DNA from: Myxococcota bacterium
Lineage (GTDB): Bacteria > Myxococcota_A > UBA796
Direction: 5' to 3'
DNA length: 64,000 nucleotides
Assembly (NCBI GenBank): GCA_029251165.1
Contig: JAQXDW010000028.1
Span: 1-64,000 of the forward strand
A model generated the notes under the pieces. It was not told where the DNA came from. It searched no databases and saw only the letters and a list, made by a program, of their open reading frames with translations. Position numbers and translations under genes: made by a program. This document shows, one piece after another, positions 41,260-50,239 of the stretch (positions are counted from its first letter, which is position 1; every line of letters begins with the position of its first letter).

Positions 41260-43011
41260 TCAGCTGCAGATGGCGCTGATGATCGAGCTGTCGACCGCGT
41301 ACTTCTCCAGGAAGGCACGGCGCTCGGACTTCATGCTCGTCACCCACTGCCGGTACTCAGCGGTGCGGCCAGACGCTGCGTAGTACTGAGCCGGTGAGAG
41401 GACCGCGAGGGGAACCTTCTCGATGAGCGCAGCGTTGTCGGGGTGCTCGACATCGACGACGTCGTAGCCAAAGTCCGGATCCTGCTTCCAGACGATCTCG
41501 CCCTTCAGCATCGCCTCCAGCATCGCGCTGGAGTGACGGATCTTGACCTTGAAGCCGACCCCTTCCTTGACGCTGCGGGCATCACCGCCGACGAAGCCGG
41601 TGTTCATCATCCACATGTCGACGTGCGGCATGGTGGCTGCAAGCTCGGAGAAGCGCTTTGCCTGGAGGCCGAACTGCAGCGGGAAGAAGGGCTGGGTGAA
41701 CGGAGAGCGGGTCTTGCCGACCTCCTTGCCAGCAGCCGAGGTCTTGGTGGTCTCGCCGAGCATGAAGAAGCCGGCGGCCTGAGCGGGAGAGGTGAACCGG
41801 ATGATGCCTGGCGTGCAGGCGTCGGCGCCCTCGTCGCGGTTGAGGATGCCCATGTTGTGGACTTCGGGGATGTTGTGGAGGTCCGCAGCGTCCTTGATGG
41901 AGGACATCGGGATGATCGAGCGACCGTTTCCGCTCCACTTCACGAACTCCCAGCCATCCTTGAGCACACCGCTGTCATCGGAGACATCGGCGATGGACAG
42001 GTCACCAGAGATGTAGCGGTCGACGTTCTCGGCCGGCGCGCCGGTGGTGATGAGCACCTCGCGGACCCGAGCGACCTCTGCCGGGCTCAGCTCGGACTTG
42101 AAGAAGTCGTAGGTGCCGTCTGCGTTGAGGTAGCTGTTCTCGACCCAGGCATCCGACGACAGGGTGCCGCGGTAGATGACCGGCTCGGTCTTCTCGGTCA
42201 GCCCATAGGTCTTGGCAAAGCAGCCGTTCTCGGTGATCGAGAGCTCGCCGCCGGGCCAGATGGCGACCATGTCGTCCTGGATGGGCTGGGTGACCTCGCC
42301 CTGCTTGGAGAAGGTCGTGGTGGTCTTGCCGGTGCCAGAGAGTCCCATGATGGTCATGGTCGAGCGCACACCGTCGATCTGGACGGACTTGGCACCGGCA
42401 TGCAGCACCAGGCCGCCCTGCGCGAAGGCGTACTCGTTGAGCATGCGCAGCGCCGCCTTCTTGGACTCACCGAAGTAGTCCGGGCCGATGATGTAGGTGG
42501 TGTATGTGTTGAGGTCCACCAGGATGGCCTGACCACCTGGCATGTCATCCAGCTTGAGATCCGGGGTGTAGACCACGCGGAAGGTCGGCTTGAAGGCTTC
42601 TCCCTCGGCGAGGACCTCAGAGGTGGGGAAGCGGAGGATGGACTGCATCCCCGCGATGTTGGCGCCCTCCAGGGTGTACAGCCACTGCACACCGACGGCA
42701 CGCTTGCCGAGTCCCAGGAAGCCCTGGACCTCGATCAGCTGCCCCTTCTCCTTGATGTAGGCCGCCTGCCGCTCGATGAGCTCTGCGGCCTTTGCCAGAT
42801 CGATGAGGCTGTGGGAGTAGCGACTGGCGGTCTCCGGGGCATCGATGATGTAGGTGAACTTCGCCATCCGGGCCTTGTTCCGGCTGACCTTGTTCAGGTT
42901 GCCGCAGGCACTCTGAAAGACCAACGGGGTGTGCTCCGTTGTCAGGGACCGGAGGGTCTCCTGGTTGGGATTGGTCAGGTATTCGACTGGGTAGGGATGA
43001 AGATTGTTCAT
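41260..43011 (-). CDS. pckA: Phosphoenolpyruvate carboxykinase (ATP)
   Basis: 583 residues. Kinase-1a P-loop GLSGTGKTTTT, kinase-2 region QDDMVAIWPGGE, the PEPCK-specific IIGPDYFGESKKAALRMLNEYA and the adenine-binding RSPFTQPFFP. It converts oxaloacetate and ATP to PEP, CO2 and ADP, the first committed step of gluconeogenesis; it fits a diet of lipids and sterols that yield acetyl-, propionyl- and succinyl-CoA. The ATG of MNNLHPYPVEYL is used, with GGGGG upstream. The protein is about 40 residues longer than E. coli PckA, mainly at the N-terminus, as in many non-enteric forms. Confidence 0.95.
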   Translation of the reverse strand: MNNLHPYPVEYLTNPNQETLRSLTTEHTPLVFQSACGNLNKVSRNKARMAKFTYIIDAPETASRYSHSLIDLAKAAELIERQAAYIKEKGQLIEVQGFLGLGKRAVGVQWLYTLEGANIAGMQSILRFPTSEVLAEGEAFKPTFRVVYTPDLKLDDMPGGQAILVDLNTYTTYIIGPDYFGESKKAALRMLNEYAFAQGGLVLHAGAKSVQIDGVRSTMTIMGLSGTGKTTTTFSKQGEVTQPIQDDMVAIWPGGELSITENGCFAKTYGLTEKTEPVIYRGTLSSDAWVENSYLNADGTYDFFKSELSPAEVARVREVLITTGAPAENVDRYISGDLSIADVSDDSGVLKDGWEFVKWSGNGRSIIPMSSIKDAADLHNIPEVHNMGILNRDEGADACTPGIIRFTSPAQAAGFFMLGETTKTSAAGKEVGKTRSPFTQPFFPLQFGLQAKRFSELAATMPHVDMWMMNTGFVGGDARSVKEGVGFKVKIRHSSAMLEAMLKGEIVWKQDPDFGYDVVDVEHPDNAALIEKVPLAVLSPAQYYAASGRTAEYRQWVTSMKSERRAFLEKYAVDSSIISAICS

Positions 43012-43216
43012 GGCGGCCCCCTGGGGATGAAAAGGTCGCAACACTAACCGGTCTTTCTCCGATGCGGGCCAGATTGAAGGGAGCGACACCACCAGAGTCT
43101 TCATTCAAAGCTTCAATCGACTGCTTTGGCGCTTGTGTCCGTTGCGTGTCAGCGGGAAGCTGCAGCGAGCGGTCGGCTCACGAGCCCGCGCGGTGACGGA
43201 ACTCAACCGAGGCGCG

Positions 43217-44671
43217 TCACGATCTCCAGAAGCCCGGATAGAACAACACCAGCGTCGAGAACATCTCCAGCCGGCCCACCAGCATGTTTCCAGACAGGAA
43301 CAGCTTGGTGAAGTCAGAGAACTGGGAAAAGTTCTCGGTCGGTCCGATGTCTCCCCAGCCCGGACCGATGTTCATCAGCGTCGCGACGATGCTGGAGAGC
43401 GCGGTGACGAGGTCGACGTCCTCGGCGAGGGTGACCACGAACCCGCCGCTGAGGATCATGAAGATGTTGACGATGAAGTATGCAAGAGCAAGGTGAACAA
43501 CCCCGAGGTCTACCCGTCGCCCATTGAGCCGGATGGAGACAATCGAGAGCGGCTGGAAATACTGCCGCCGGATCTCCTGCACCATGAACTTGATGATCAG
43601 GACGTAGTGGACGACCTTGATGCCGCTGGTCGTGGAGCCGGCACAGGCACCGATGAAGCAGGAGAACACCAAGAGCATCTGCGCCGACTGGGGCCACAGC
43701 TCGTAGTCGGCCGTGGCGAAGCCGGTCGTTGTCAGCAAGGAGAGCACCTGAAAGACAGCGTACTGGACCGACTTTAACGCTGGATAGGTACCATTCCACC
43801 ATAGGATCACCGCGACACTACCGCACAGCAGTCCGGTGATGGAGAGGTACCACCGCAGCTCGGTGTTGGCATGGATGGTCTTCCAGTCCCGCTGCCACAG
43901 TGAGAAGAACAGCAGGAAGGTCACGCCGCCGAGAAACATGAACAGGGAGATCACCGCATCAAACCACAGGCTGTCGTAGTGTCCGATGCTGTCGTTGTAG
44001 GGAGAGTATCCTGAGGTCGATACGGTCCCGAAGGTGTGGCAGAGGCTGTCGAACAGCGGCATTCCTCCGGCCATCAGCAGCACCACCTGGGCGGCGTTGA
44101 GGGCGAGGTAGATGAGCCAGAGGGTGCGGATGGCGTCGCGGTTGCGGGGGAGGAAGCGCTCCCGGGTCACGACCTGCCCAGGGCTGGACTCTGCGCGGAA
44201 CAGCCGGAGACCACCGAGACCATGCGGCAGGACGGTGACGGCGAGGGTGACAAAGCCCATGCCGCCGATGAGGTGCGTCTCGCTGCGCCACAGCAGCAGC
44301 CCCTGAGGCAGCACCTCGATGTCGTTGAGGATGGTCGAGCCGGTCGTGGTGTAGCCGGACATCATCTCAAAGAAGGCGTCGACTGGCGAGGGGATGGCGC
44401 CATACACGATGAACGGGATCGCAGAGACTGCGGAGACGAAGATCCAGCCGAGGGTCGCGACCACGAAGGCATCACGGGCGGACAGCTCGCCTGGATTCCG
44501 CAGCCTCCACCGCAGTGGACCGCCGCAGCCAGCAGCAATCAAGGCACCGAGGGCGAGGGCGAGGGCGTCGCCTTCTCCGGTGCTCAGCGCCCAGCCCAGC
44601 GGCAGCAGCATTCCCACAGCCGTTGCCAGCAGGAGCGCACCGATCAGCGACGAGATCGCGCGCCAATTCAC
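43217..44671 (-). CDS. trkH: Trk potassium uptake membrane subunit TrkH
   Basis: 484 residues, strongly hydrophobic. The four pore-loop repeats are visible: MMSGYTTTGSTIL, TFGTVSTSGYSPY, LLTTTGFATADYE and LMNIGPGWGDIGPT, each with the selectivity-filter glycine. IGGMGFV and GACAGSTTSGIKVVHYV are family signatures. It forms the K+-translocating dimer in the inner membrane and is gated by TrkA. The ATG overlaps the trkA stop (ATGA), so the two are coupled. Confidence 0.96.
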   Translation of the reverse strand: MNWRAISSLIGALLLATAVGMLLPLGWALSTGEGDALALALGALIAAGCGGPLRWRLRNPGELSARDAFVVATLGWIFVSAVSAIPFIVYGAIPSPVDAFFEMMSGYTTTGSTILNDIEVLPQGLLLWRSETHLIGGMGFVTLAVTVLPHGLGGLRLFRAESSPGQVVTRERFLPRNRDAIRTLWLIYLALNAAQVVLLMAGGMPLFDSLCHTFGTVSTSGYSPYNDSIGHYDSLWFDAVISLFMFLGGVTFLLFFSLWQRDWKTIHANTELRWYLSITGLLCGSVAVILWWNGTYPALKSVQYAVFQVLSLLTTTGFATADYELWPQSAQMLLVFSCFIGACAGSTTSGIKVVHYVLIIKFMVQEIRRQYFQPLSIVSIRLNGRRVDLGVVHLALAYFIVNIFMILSGGFVVTLAEDVDLVTALSSIVATLMNIGPGWGDIGPTENFSQFSDFTKLFLSGNMLVGRLEMFSTLVLFYPGFWRS

Positions 44672-46047
44672 TTCAGGAACAGCTGCTGGAGGTCGCGGAG
44701 GTGCGGGGAGGTGCAGATGCAGACCACCCGCTCACCTGCTGCAATGCGGGTCTCGCCGGTCGCGACCCACCAGCGTCCATCACGAAACACCGCGCCGATC
44801 ATGAGCTGGCCCTGGAGCAGGCCCAGATCCGCCAGGCGCGCCTTCGTGATCGGCGACTCTTTGTCCGCCAGAAGCTCGACCACTTCGGCATCACAGCCAT
44901 GAAGGTGAGCCACAGACAGGACGTGTCCGCGGCGGATGTAGCGAAGGATCCGGTTGCCCGCGAGGACCTTGGCGCTCACGGCAATGTCCGCTCCCATCGC
45001 GGTCGCCAGGGTGACGTACTCCTGACGGTTGACGCAGACAATGGACTTGCTGACCTGCCCTCCCGCAGAGCGGGTCGCGATGATGTGCTTGGCGAGCACC
45101 GCGCTCATGATGTTCGTCTCGTTGTCGCCGGTCGCGGTGATGATGGTGTCCATCCGAAGCAGCCCGGCGTTGAGCAGGGTCTCTCCGTTGGAGCCGTCGC
45201 CGTTGAGGCACTGGGTGCGCTTGAGCTTGTAGGACAGCTCCTCAGCACGCACCTCGTCTCGCTCCAGCAGCCGCACAGGGTATCGCTCCTCCAGCAGCTC
45301 TGCAGTGCGGGTGCCGATGTTGCCTCCGCCGACGATCAGCAGCCGCTGTCGTACCGAATCCTTGATGCCCGCCAGCCGCATGATCCGAGGAATGTCCGCC
45401 CGGGTGGTCATCAGGTAGACGTGATCGTCGGGCCGGATGACGAAGGCCCCGTTGGGTATGAGGGTCTCGATTCCACGGGCTACACAGACAATTCGGAGCT
45501 GGAGCGACTTGTCCTCGGCGATGTCCTGGACGCGCTTGTTTGCCAGCAGCCCGCCGCTGCTGATGTGGGTGGCGACCACTTGCAGCGAGCCGTCTCCGAT
45601 GTCGAGCACGACATTGCCCGATCGCATCATCAGCAGCCGCGCGATCTCCTGGGCCGCCAGCTCTGCGGGACGAATGACCAGATCGATCTTGAGGTCCTCT
45701 GCAGAGATCGGGGCATCTTCTTCCCAGATCCGCATCGAGCGGACCCGAGCGATCTTCTGGGGGATGCCGTAGGTGTCCGCGATGCGCGCGGCGAGAATGT
45801 TGACCGCATCGTCGTCGGTGACCGCGATGAGGTAGTCCATGTCGCGCGCCCGGACCGCCTCCCAGCAGTTGAAGTCCAGGGCGTCCCCGCGAACCAGGCG
45901 GGCGTCCAGCTCAGACTCTGCAGCCTGAATCAGCTCGCGATCCGTCTCGATGACGGTGACAGAGTGGCCGTCAAAAGAAAGCCGTCGAGCCAGGTATCGA
46001 CCGACGCCTCCCAGACCGAGCAGCAGAATGTTCTCCGAGCGCTTCAT
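44668..46047 (-). CDS. trkA: Trk potassium uptake regulatory protein TrkA
   Basis: 459 residues: two tandem RCK units. The first has LLLGLGGVGRYLARRL and VIETDRELI, the second LLIVGGGNIGTRTAELLEE and LLERDEVRAEEL, both with GxGxxG for NAD(H)/ATP; the C-lobes are LQVVATHISSGG and VVELLADKESPI. TrkA rings sit beneath TrkH and open it on nucleotide binding. The ATG of MKRSENILLLG is used. It is the first gene of the trkA-trkH operon. Two direct repeats ATGCTGTGG spaced 22 bases lie 32-62 bases upstream. Confidence 0.95.
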   Translation of the reverse strand: MKRSENILLLGLGGVGRYLARRLSFDGHSVTVIETDRELIQAAESELDARLVRGDALDFNCWEAVRARDMDYLIAVTDDDAVNILAARIADTYGIPQKIARVRSMRIWEEDAPISAEDLKIDLVIRPAELAAQEIARLLMMRSGNVVLDIGDGSLQVVATHISSGGLLANKRVQDIAEDKSLQLRIVCVARGIETLIPNGAFVIRPDDHVYLMTTRADIPRIMRLAGIKDSVRQRLLIVGGGNIGTRTAELLEERYPVRLLERDEVRAEELSYKLKRTQCLNGDGSNGETLLNAGLLRMDTIITATGDNETNIMSAVLAKHIIATRSAGGQVSKSIVCVNRQEYVTLATAMGADIAVSAKVLAGNRILRYIRRGHVLSVAHLHGCDAEVVELLADKESPITKARLADLGLLQGQLMIGAVFRDGRWWVATGETRIAAGERVVCICTSPHLRDLQQLFLK

Positions 46048-46374
46048 GAAACTCGCTCCCTCTGCAAGAGGCCACAAGATGCTGTGGTGTGAGGGTCAAT
46101 ATGCTGTGGGGTGCGGTGTGTGCCAGATCAGGCCCCGTTGTGCGGAGAACTCCAGACTCCTGCAAGAGCCCTCCCCCACCTCCAATCACCGGCATCACGT
46201 GTCCACACAGCCCCCGCAGGAAACATGGCGGCAGGAGGCGTCTGACCGCTCGACTGGGGCCGTGTCATTCCCTGAGCAGAACCGACAGCGCGACTCCCGG
46301 CAATCCATGATATCGATCCCCTTCATTCCCCCTGGAGGTGCTGCATTCGCTGGCTCAAGCGATGGCTGCTGAGG
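46048..46374. other. 327-base divergent intergenic region trkA / PBP
   Basis: It holds the direct repeats ATGCTGTGG at 46079-46087 and 46101-46109, a 22-base period that would put two binding sites on one DNA face near the trkA promoter. GGAGG at 46334-46338 is six bases before an in-frame ATT of the PBP gene. I see no gene, RNA or terminator here. Confidence 0.5.
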
Positions 46375-48741
46375 ATGCTCAAGCTCCTGTGGCTGAGTGC
46401 GCTGTTCGGCATCGCTGCAGCGGGCACCGCGTCGGTGTTCTTGTGGCCAAAGTGGCTCATCCTTCAGGCCGAGACCATCGAGATGGCCGAGCTGCACCGC
46501 AGCTACACCATCGCGCATCCCGGCTGGAGCTTCCCGGCGACGGTCTACTCTGACGCCTTCGACCTCGATCGCTCACCGGAGATGGTCGCGCTTCATGCCG
46601 AGGCCCGAGGCTATGAAGCGGCCTGTCCACCGACCGAGCCTGGCCAGTATTGTCCCGATGATGGCGCGGTGGTCCCTCGAGGTGGTGTGTTCGCTGAGGG
46701 GCCACAGCCCGCTGGGACCACTGGCTGGAGCCGTCCCCTCGCCCTCGAGCCGGTCCGGCTGGGCATGCTGCTGGGGCCCGATGCGGAGGTTCGCTGGCAC
46801 CTCCCGCTGTCCGAGGCCCCCGACAGCCTCATCGCTGCCATCATCGCCGCCGAGGATGAGGCATTCCGCACCCACCCCGGCGTCGACTTCATGGGCCTCG
46901 CCCGCGCGATCTGGATCAACTCGCAGGGCGGCTCGTACTCGCAGGGCGCCTCGACCCTGACCATGCAGGTCGTGCGCAACCTCAACCAGCAGAGAGAGAA
47001 GACCATCACGCGGAAGGTTCGCGAGATCGGTGCTGCGCTGGCGCTGGATGCGCACCTGGGCAAGGACGGGGTGCTCCAGATGTACCTCGACGCACCCTAC
47101 CTCGGTCAGGCCGGCAGCCTGTCGATCTGCGGCTTCCGTGCCGCGTCGCTGTACTACTGGGGCAAGGACGTCGACGAGCTGACCCTCGCCCAGCAAGCCA
47201 CCCTCGCCGCCATCCTGCCCGCGCCGGGTCGCTTCGCCCCCGACCGCAACCCGGAGCTCACCCAGAGTCGGCGGGACATGGTGCTGCGTCGGATGGCGGA
47301 TGCCGGCTGGGATGTCACCGCAGCCCTCGACGAGCCCATCACCACCGACCTCCAGGAGCCGATCCCCGAGCCGAGGCACCCCGCCTACCTCCAGGCCGCA
47401 CGCGTGGCCGCAGAGCAGGCCCTGCCGGAGAGCGTGCTGTACGGTGCCGGGCTGTCGGTCTTCACCGCGCTCGACCTCGTCGCACAGGAGACCACCGAGT
47501 CACTGCTCGTGGAGAAGAGCGCCTACCTCAGCAAGATCATCCCCCGTCGAGAGGCCCCCCTGGAGGTCGCCGGGGTGCTCATCAAGCCCCAGACCGGCAA
47601 CCTCGTGGCGGTCTACGGCGGCACTCAGCTCACCGCGACCGACTTCTCGCGGGCCACCCAGGCCCGACGCCAGCCCGGCTCCAGCTTCAAGCCGCTGGTC
47701 TACGCCATGGCGTTCTCTCAGCTCGATGACAGTGGCCTGCCCGCCTGGCGTCCCCACCACACCGTCAAGAACAACCGCCGGGTCTTCCCGAACACCGACG
47801 GCTGGACCCCCCGCAACATCAGCGGCGACTACTCCGCCATCACCACCCTCGCTCAGGGCCTCGCCTGGAGCCAGAACATCGCCGCGGCCTCGCTGCTGGA
47901 GGAGCTTGGCGGCCCCCGGGCGCTGATCGACTTCGCGACGACGCTCGGCTACGAGACCCGCCACTTCCCAGAAGAGATGGGCCTTTCGCTGGGCCAGGGC
48001 GAGGTCACGCCGCTGGAGCAGGCCCGGTTCGTCGCCGCCGTGATCAACGGCGGCCACAAGGTCTCCGGCTCTCCGCTGGTTCTGATCAAGGACGTCGGCG
48101 ACACGCTCCGCTGGCGCAGCCCCGCCATCGAGGAGCGGGTGATGACCGCAGAGTCCGCCGCGCTGACGCTGGGCCTCATGCGCCTCGTCATCATCAACGG
48201 CACCGGCGGAGCCTCTCGGGGTGGTGGTGGGTTTGCTGGCTATCAGGGGCCGGCAATCGGCAAGACCGGCACCACGGACATGGAGAAAGACCTCTGGTTC
48301 ATTGGCGGCTCTCCCCTCTTTGCCTCCGCCCTGTGGCTTGGCTACGACCAGCCCGAGCGCATCGGCGGCTCCGCCAGCGATCTCGCGAGCCCGCTGTGGG
48401 GATGGTGGATGAAGTCACTGCACGACCCACGCGAGGTCCCTGAGCACTTCGAGATGTCCGTCGAGCTGACCGGTCGCGGGGTCTGCACCCTCTCGGGGCG
48501 CTACAGCAACGGATCCTGCCGAACCATCGGCGCCCCCTTTCTCCCCGACGACAAGCCCGAGGGCGCATGCAGCATCCTCCACCCGCCGCCGGATCCTGAG
48601 AAGAAGAAGTACGAGGGGCTCTGGAAGCGTCGCCAGCGTGAGGCCGAAGAGCGGGAGGCCGACCGGCTCGCAGCAGAGCAGCAGGAGCAGGACGGTGCTG
48701 AGGCGGCACCAGAGGCCCCGGCGCCTGCCGACCGCGAGTAG
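46375..48741 (+). CDS. Class A penicillin-binding protein (bifunctional transglycosylase/transpeptidase)
   Basis: 788 residues from the first ATG. One N-terminal membrane anchor (LLWLSALFGIAAAGTASVFLW), then a GT51 domain: IAAEDEAFRTHPGVD and SQGASTLTMQVVRN, with catalytic Glu in EDEAF. The transpeptidase domain has SxxK in QPGSSFKPLVY, SxN in LAWSQNIAAA and KTG in IGKTGTT. It polymerises and cross-links peptidoglycan in the periplasm. The C-terminal tail is charged and coil-like. The insert between anchor and GT51 (about 45-125) is longer than usual. The only good SD (GGAGG) is six bases before an in-frame ATT 30 bases upstream, giving IRWLKRWLLR, a typical basic N-terminus, so the true start may be that rare codon. 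Confidence 0.92.
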   Translation: MLKLLWLSALFGIAAAGTASVFLWPKWLILQAETIEMAELHRSYTIAHPGWSFPATVYSDAFDLDRSPEMVALHAEARGYEAACPPTEPGQYCPDDGAVVPRGGVFAEGPQPAGTTGWSRPLALEPVRLGMLLGPDAEVRWHLPLSEAPDSLIAAIIAAEDEAFRTHPGVDFMGLARAIWINSQGGSYSQGASTLTMQVVRNLNQQREKTITRKVREIGAALALDAHLGKDGVLQMYLDAPYLGQAGSLSICGFRAASLYYWGKDVDELTLAQQATLAAILPAPGRFAPDRNPELTQSRRDMVLRRMADAGWDVTAALDEPITTDLQEPIPEPRHPAYLQAARVAAEQALPESVLYGAGLSVFTALDLVAQETTESLLVEKSAYLSKIIPRREAPLEVAGVLIKPQTGNLVAVYGGTQLTATDFSRATQARRQPGSSFKPLVYAMAFSQLDDSGLPAWRPHHTVKNNRRVFPNTDGWTPRNISGDYSAITTLAQGLAWSQNIAAASLLEELGGPRALIDFATTLGYETRHFPEEMGLSLGQGEVTPLEQARFVAAVINGGHKVSGSPLVLIKDVGDTLRWRSPAIEERVMTAESAALTLGLMRLVIINGTGGASRGGGGFAGYQGPAIGKTGTTDMEKDLWFIGGSPLFASALWLGYDQPERIGGSASDLASPLWGWWMKSLHDPREVPEHFEMSVELTGRGVCTLSGRYSNGSCRTIGAPFLPDDKPEGACSILHPPPDPEKKKYEGLWKRRQREAEEREADRLAAEQQEQDGAEAAPEAPAPADRE

Positions 48742-48742
48742 C

Positions 48743-50239
48743 TCAGTCGCAGCCCCGCACCACCGCCACGGACTCCTGAGCATCCCGCCCAAACCCCCAC
48801 GGGGCATAGGCGGGGATCGGCGGCTGCCCGGCGATGAGGAAGGCGTGGAGGTTGGCGGCACCCTGTGCGGTGTGGATCCGAGGACCGGGCCAGGCATCGG
48901 GGATGGTGAAGTCTGCGATGGGCTCGGTGCAAGATGGGGCCGGCTCCTGGGGCCAGGCGACCGCTGAGCGCGCCAGGAGAACACCAGACGGAACGGAGGC
49001 GTCCTCGTCGAGGGCCTGCCAGCCCGCAGCCTCCAGGTGGTGCTGCCAGCCCCAGTGTCCGACAAACAGGCCGGTGCCCATGGCGATGACCCGGTCTGCC
49101 GCCTGGCGCTGAGCGCGGGCCAGCTCCAGATCATCGAGGGCCAGGAGCAGCGACAGCGCCGGGGTGGTGACCACCGCGATCCGAACCAGCCGGGCGGGGG
49201 CATCTCGGAGCAGGAGCAAGACCGCCGGGGCAAAGAACGGCAGCCAGTAGCGGGCGGCAGTGAACCGCAGCTTGAGCAGGAAGACGAGCCCGCCGACCAG
49301 CCAGCAGGCCAGCCACACCGACCGCACATCCTCCCGACGCAGCGCAGCAGCGAGTACCGCACCCCCGGCACCGACTGCGATCACCGTCCCGATCAGCGGC
49401 AGGCCCGACTGTCCCATCGCGCCCCCTGCCACAGCCCCGAGGACAAAGCCCGCTCCAGCACGGATCGGCCATCTCCAGCACAGCACCGGCAGGGCCGCCG
49501 CACCGCCCAGCGCACCGAGCGCAGCAACCAGCTTGGCAGACACCTCACCGGGCGTGTCTGAGACCCCCTGAAAGCCGACCATCGCCAGAAGGTGCGGCTG
49601 CCCGTAGGCGTGGAGGTCGTGCAGGGTCAGCAGCCCAATCGGCACGACAGCAGCCAGTCCGCAGCGGAGCGCACTGCGGGTGTCTCGGTGCAGCAGCGGC
49701 CAGGCCACTGCCAGCGGGATGAGGGCGACCCCGCTGTAGCGAAACAGCGCGGCACACCCCGCCAGCAGTGCCCACGGCCAGCGACGCCCAGGGCGGGCCG
49801 TCACCAGCCCACCGAGACCTGCCAGGGTGCAGGCCAGCAGCGGAAGATCAGGCATCAGCGACTGCGACGCCAGCACCGCGATCGGAGCACCACACAGCAG
49901 CACCGCGCCAGCCTCGCCGCGCCCCGTCAGCGCGAGAGAGAGCCGATAAGCCCCCCACACCGCTGGCGGCAGCCACAGCAGCATCCACAGGTGCATCACC
50001 CACACCGGCGCATCCAGCACTGGCGCCAGCCACCAGGCAATGCCCGGCGGGTTGGAGAGCACGTCGAAGGCCCGCTCGGTCGTGCCCTGCCAGTTGATGC
50101 GCACCGCGTGGGGGCGCCAGAAGTCCTGACGAGCCCCCTGCGCCAGCGCGAGGAAGTTGGCGTCATCGAGGTGGACGGGCTTGCCGAGGAACGGCAGCGT
50201 CATGACTGCGATCAGCGAAAGGAGTACACCCTTCCTCAC
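48743..50239 (-). CDS. Polytopic membrane glycosyltransferase (GT39/GT83-like)
   Basis: 498 residues with about ten TM segments. The first loop HLDDANFLALAQGARQ resembles the catalytic-acid loop of PMT/ArnT enzymes (DDAxF, DE/DD after TM1), and ALFRYSGVALIPLAVAWPLL and TAARYWLPFFAPAVLLLL are typical of this fold. It would transfer a sugar from a polyprenyl-phosphate donor to protein or lipid on the periplasmic side. The GTG start overlaps the stop of the upstream coiled-coil gene (GTGA); an ATG 36 bases upstream is possible. Cysteines at the C-terminal end (SCTEP, VRGCD). Acceptor unknown. Confidence 0.75.
   Translation of the reverse strand: MRKGVLLSLIAVMTLPFLGKPVHLDDANFLALAQGARQDFWRPHAVRINWQGTTERAFDVLSNPPGIAWWLAPVLDAPVWVMHLWMLLWLPPAVWGAYRLSLALTGRGEAGAVLLCGAPIAVLASQSLMPDLPLLACTLAGLGGLVTARPGRRWPWALLAGCAALFRYSGVALIPLAVAWPLLHRDTRSALRCGLAAVVPIGLLTLHDLHAYGQPHLLAMVGFQGVSDTPGEVSAKLVAALGALGGAAALPVLCWRWPIRAGAGFVLGAVAGGAMGQSGLPLIGTVIAVGAGGAVLAAALRREDVRSVWLACWLVGGLVFLLKLRFTAARYWLPFFAPAVLLLLRDAPARLVRIAVVTTPALSLLLALDDLELARAQRQAADRVIAMGTGLFVGHWGWQHHLEAAGWQALDEDASVPSGVLLARSAVAWPQEPAPSCTEPIADFTIPDAWPGPRIHTAQGAANLHAFLIAGQPPIPAYAPWGFGRDAQESVAVVRGCD

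Noticed and set aside
41443-43047. 534-codon plus-strand frame opposite pckA
   Set aside because: PckA is unambiguous on the other strand; the frame shows no motif.
44515-46092. 525-codon plus-strand frame opposite trkA
   Set aside because: Antisense to a clear TrkA; no independent evidence.
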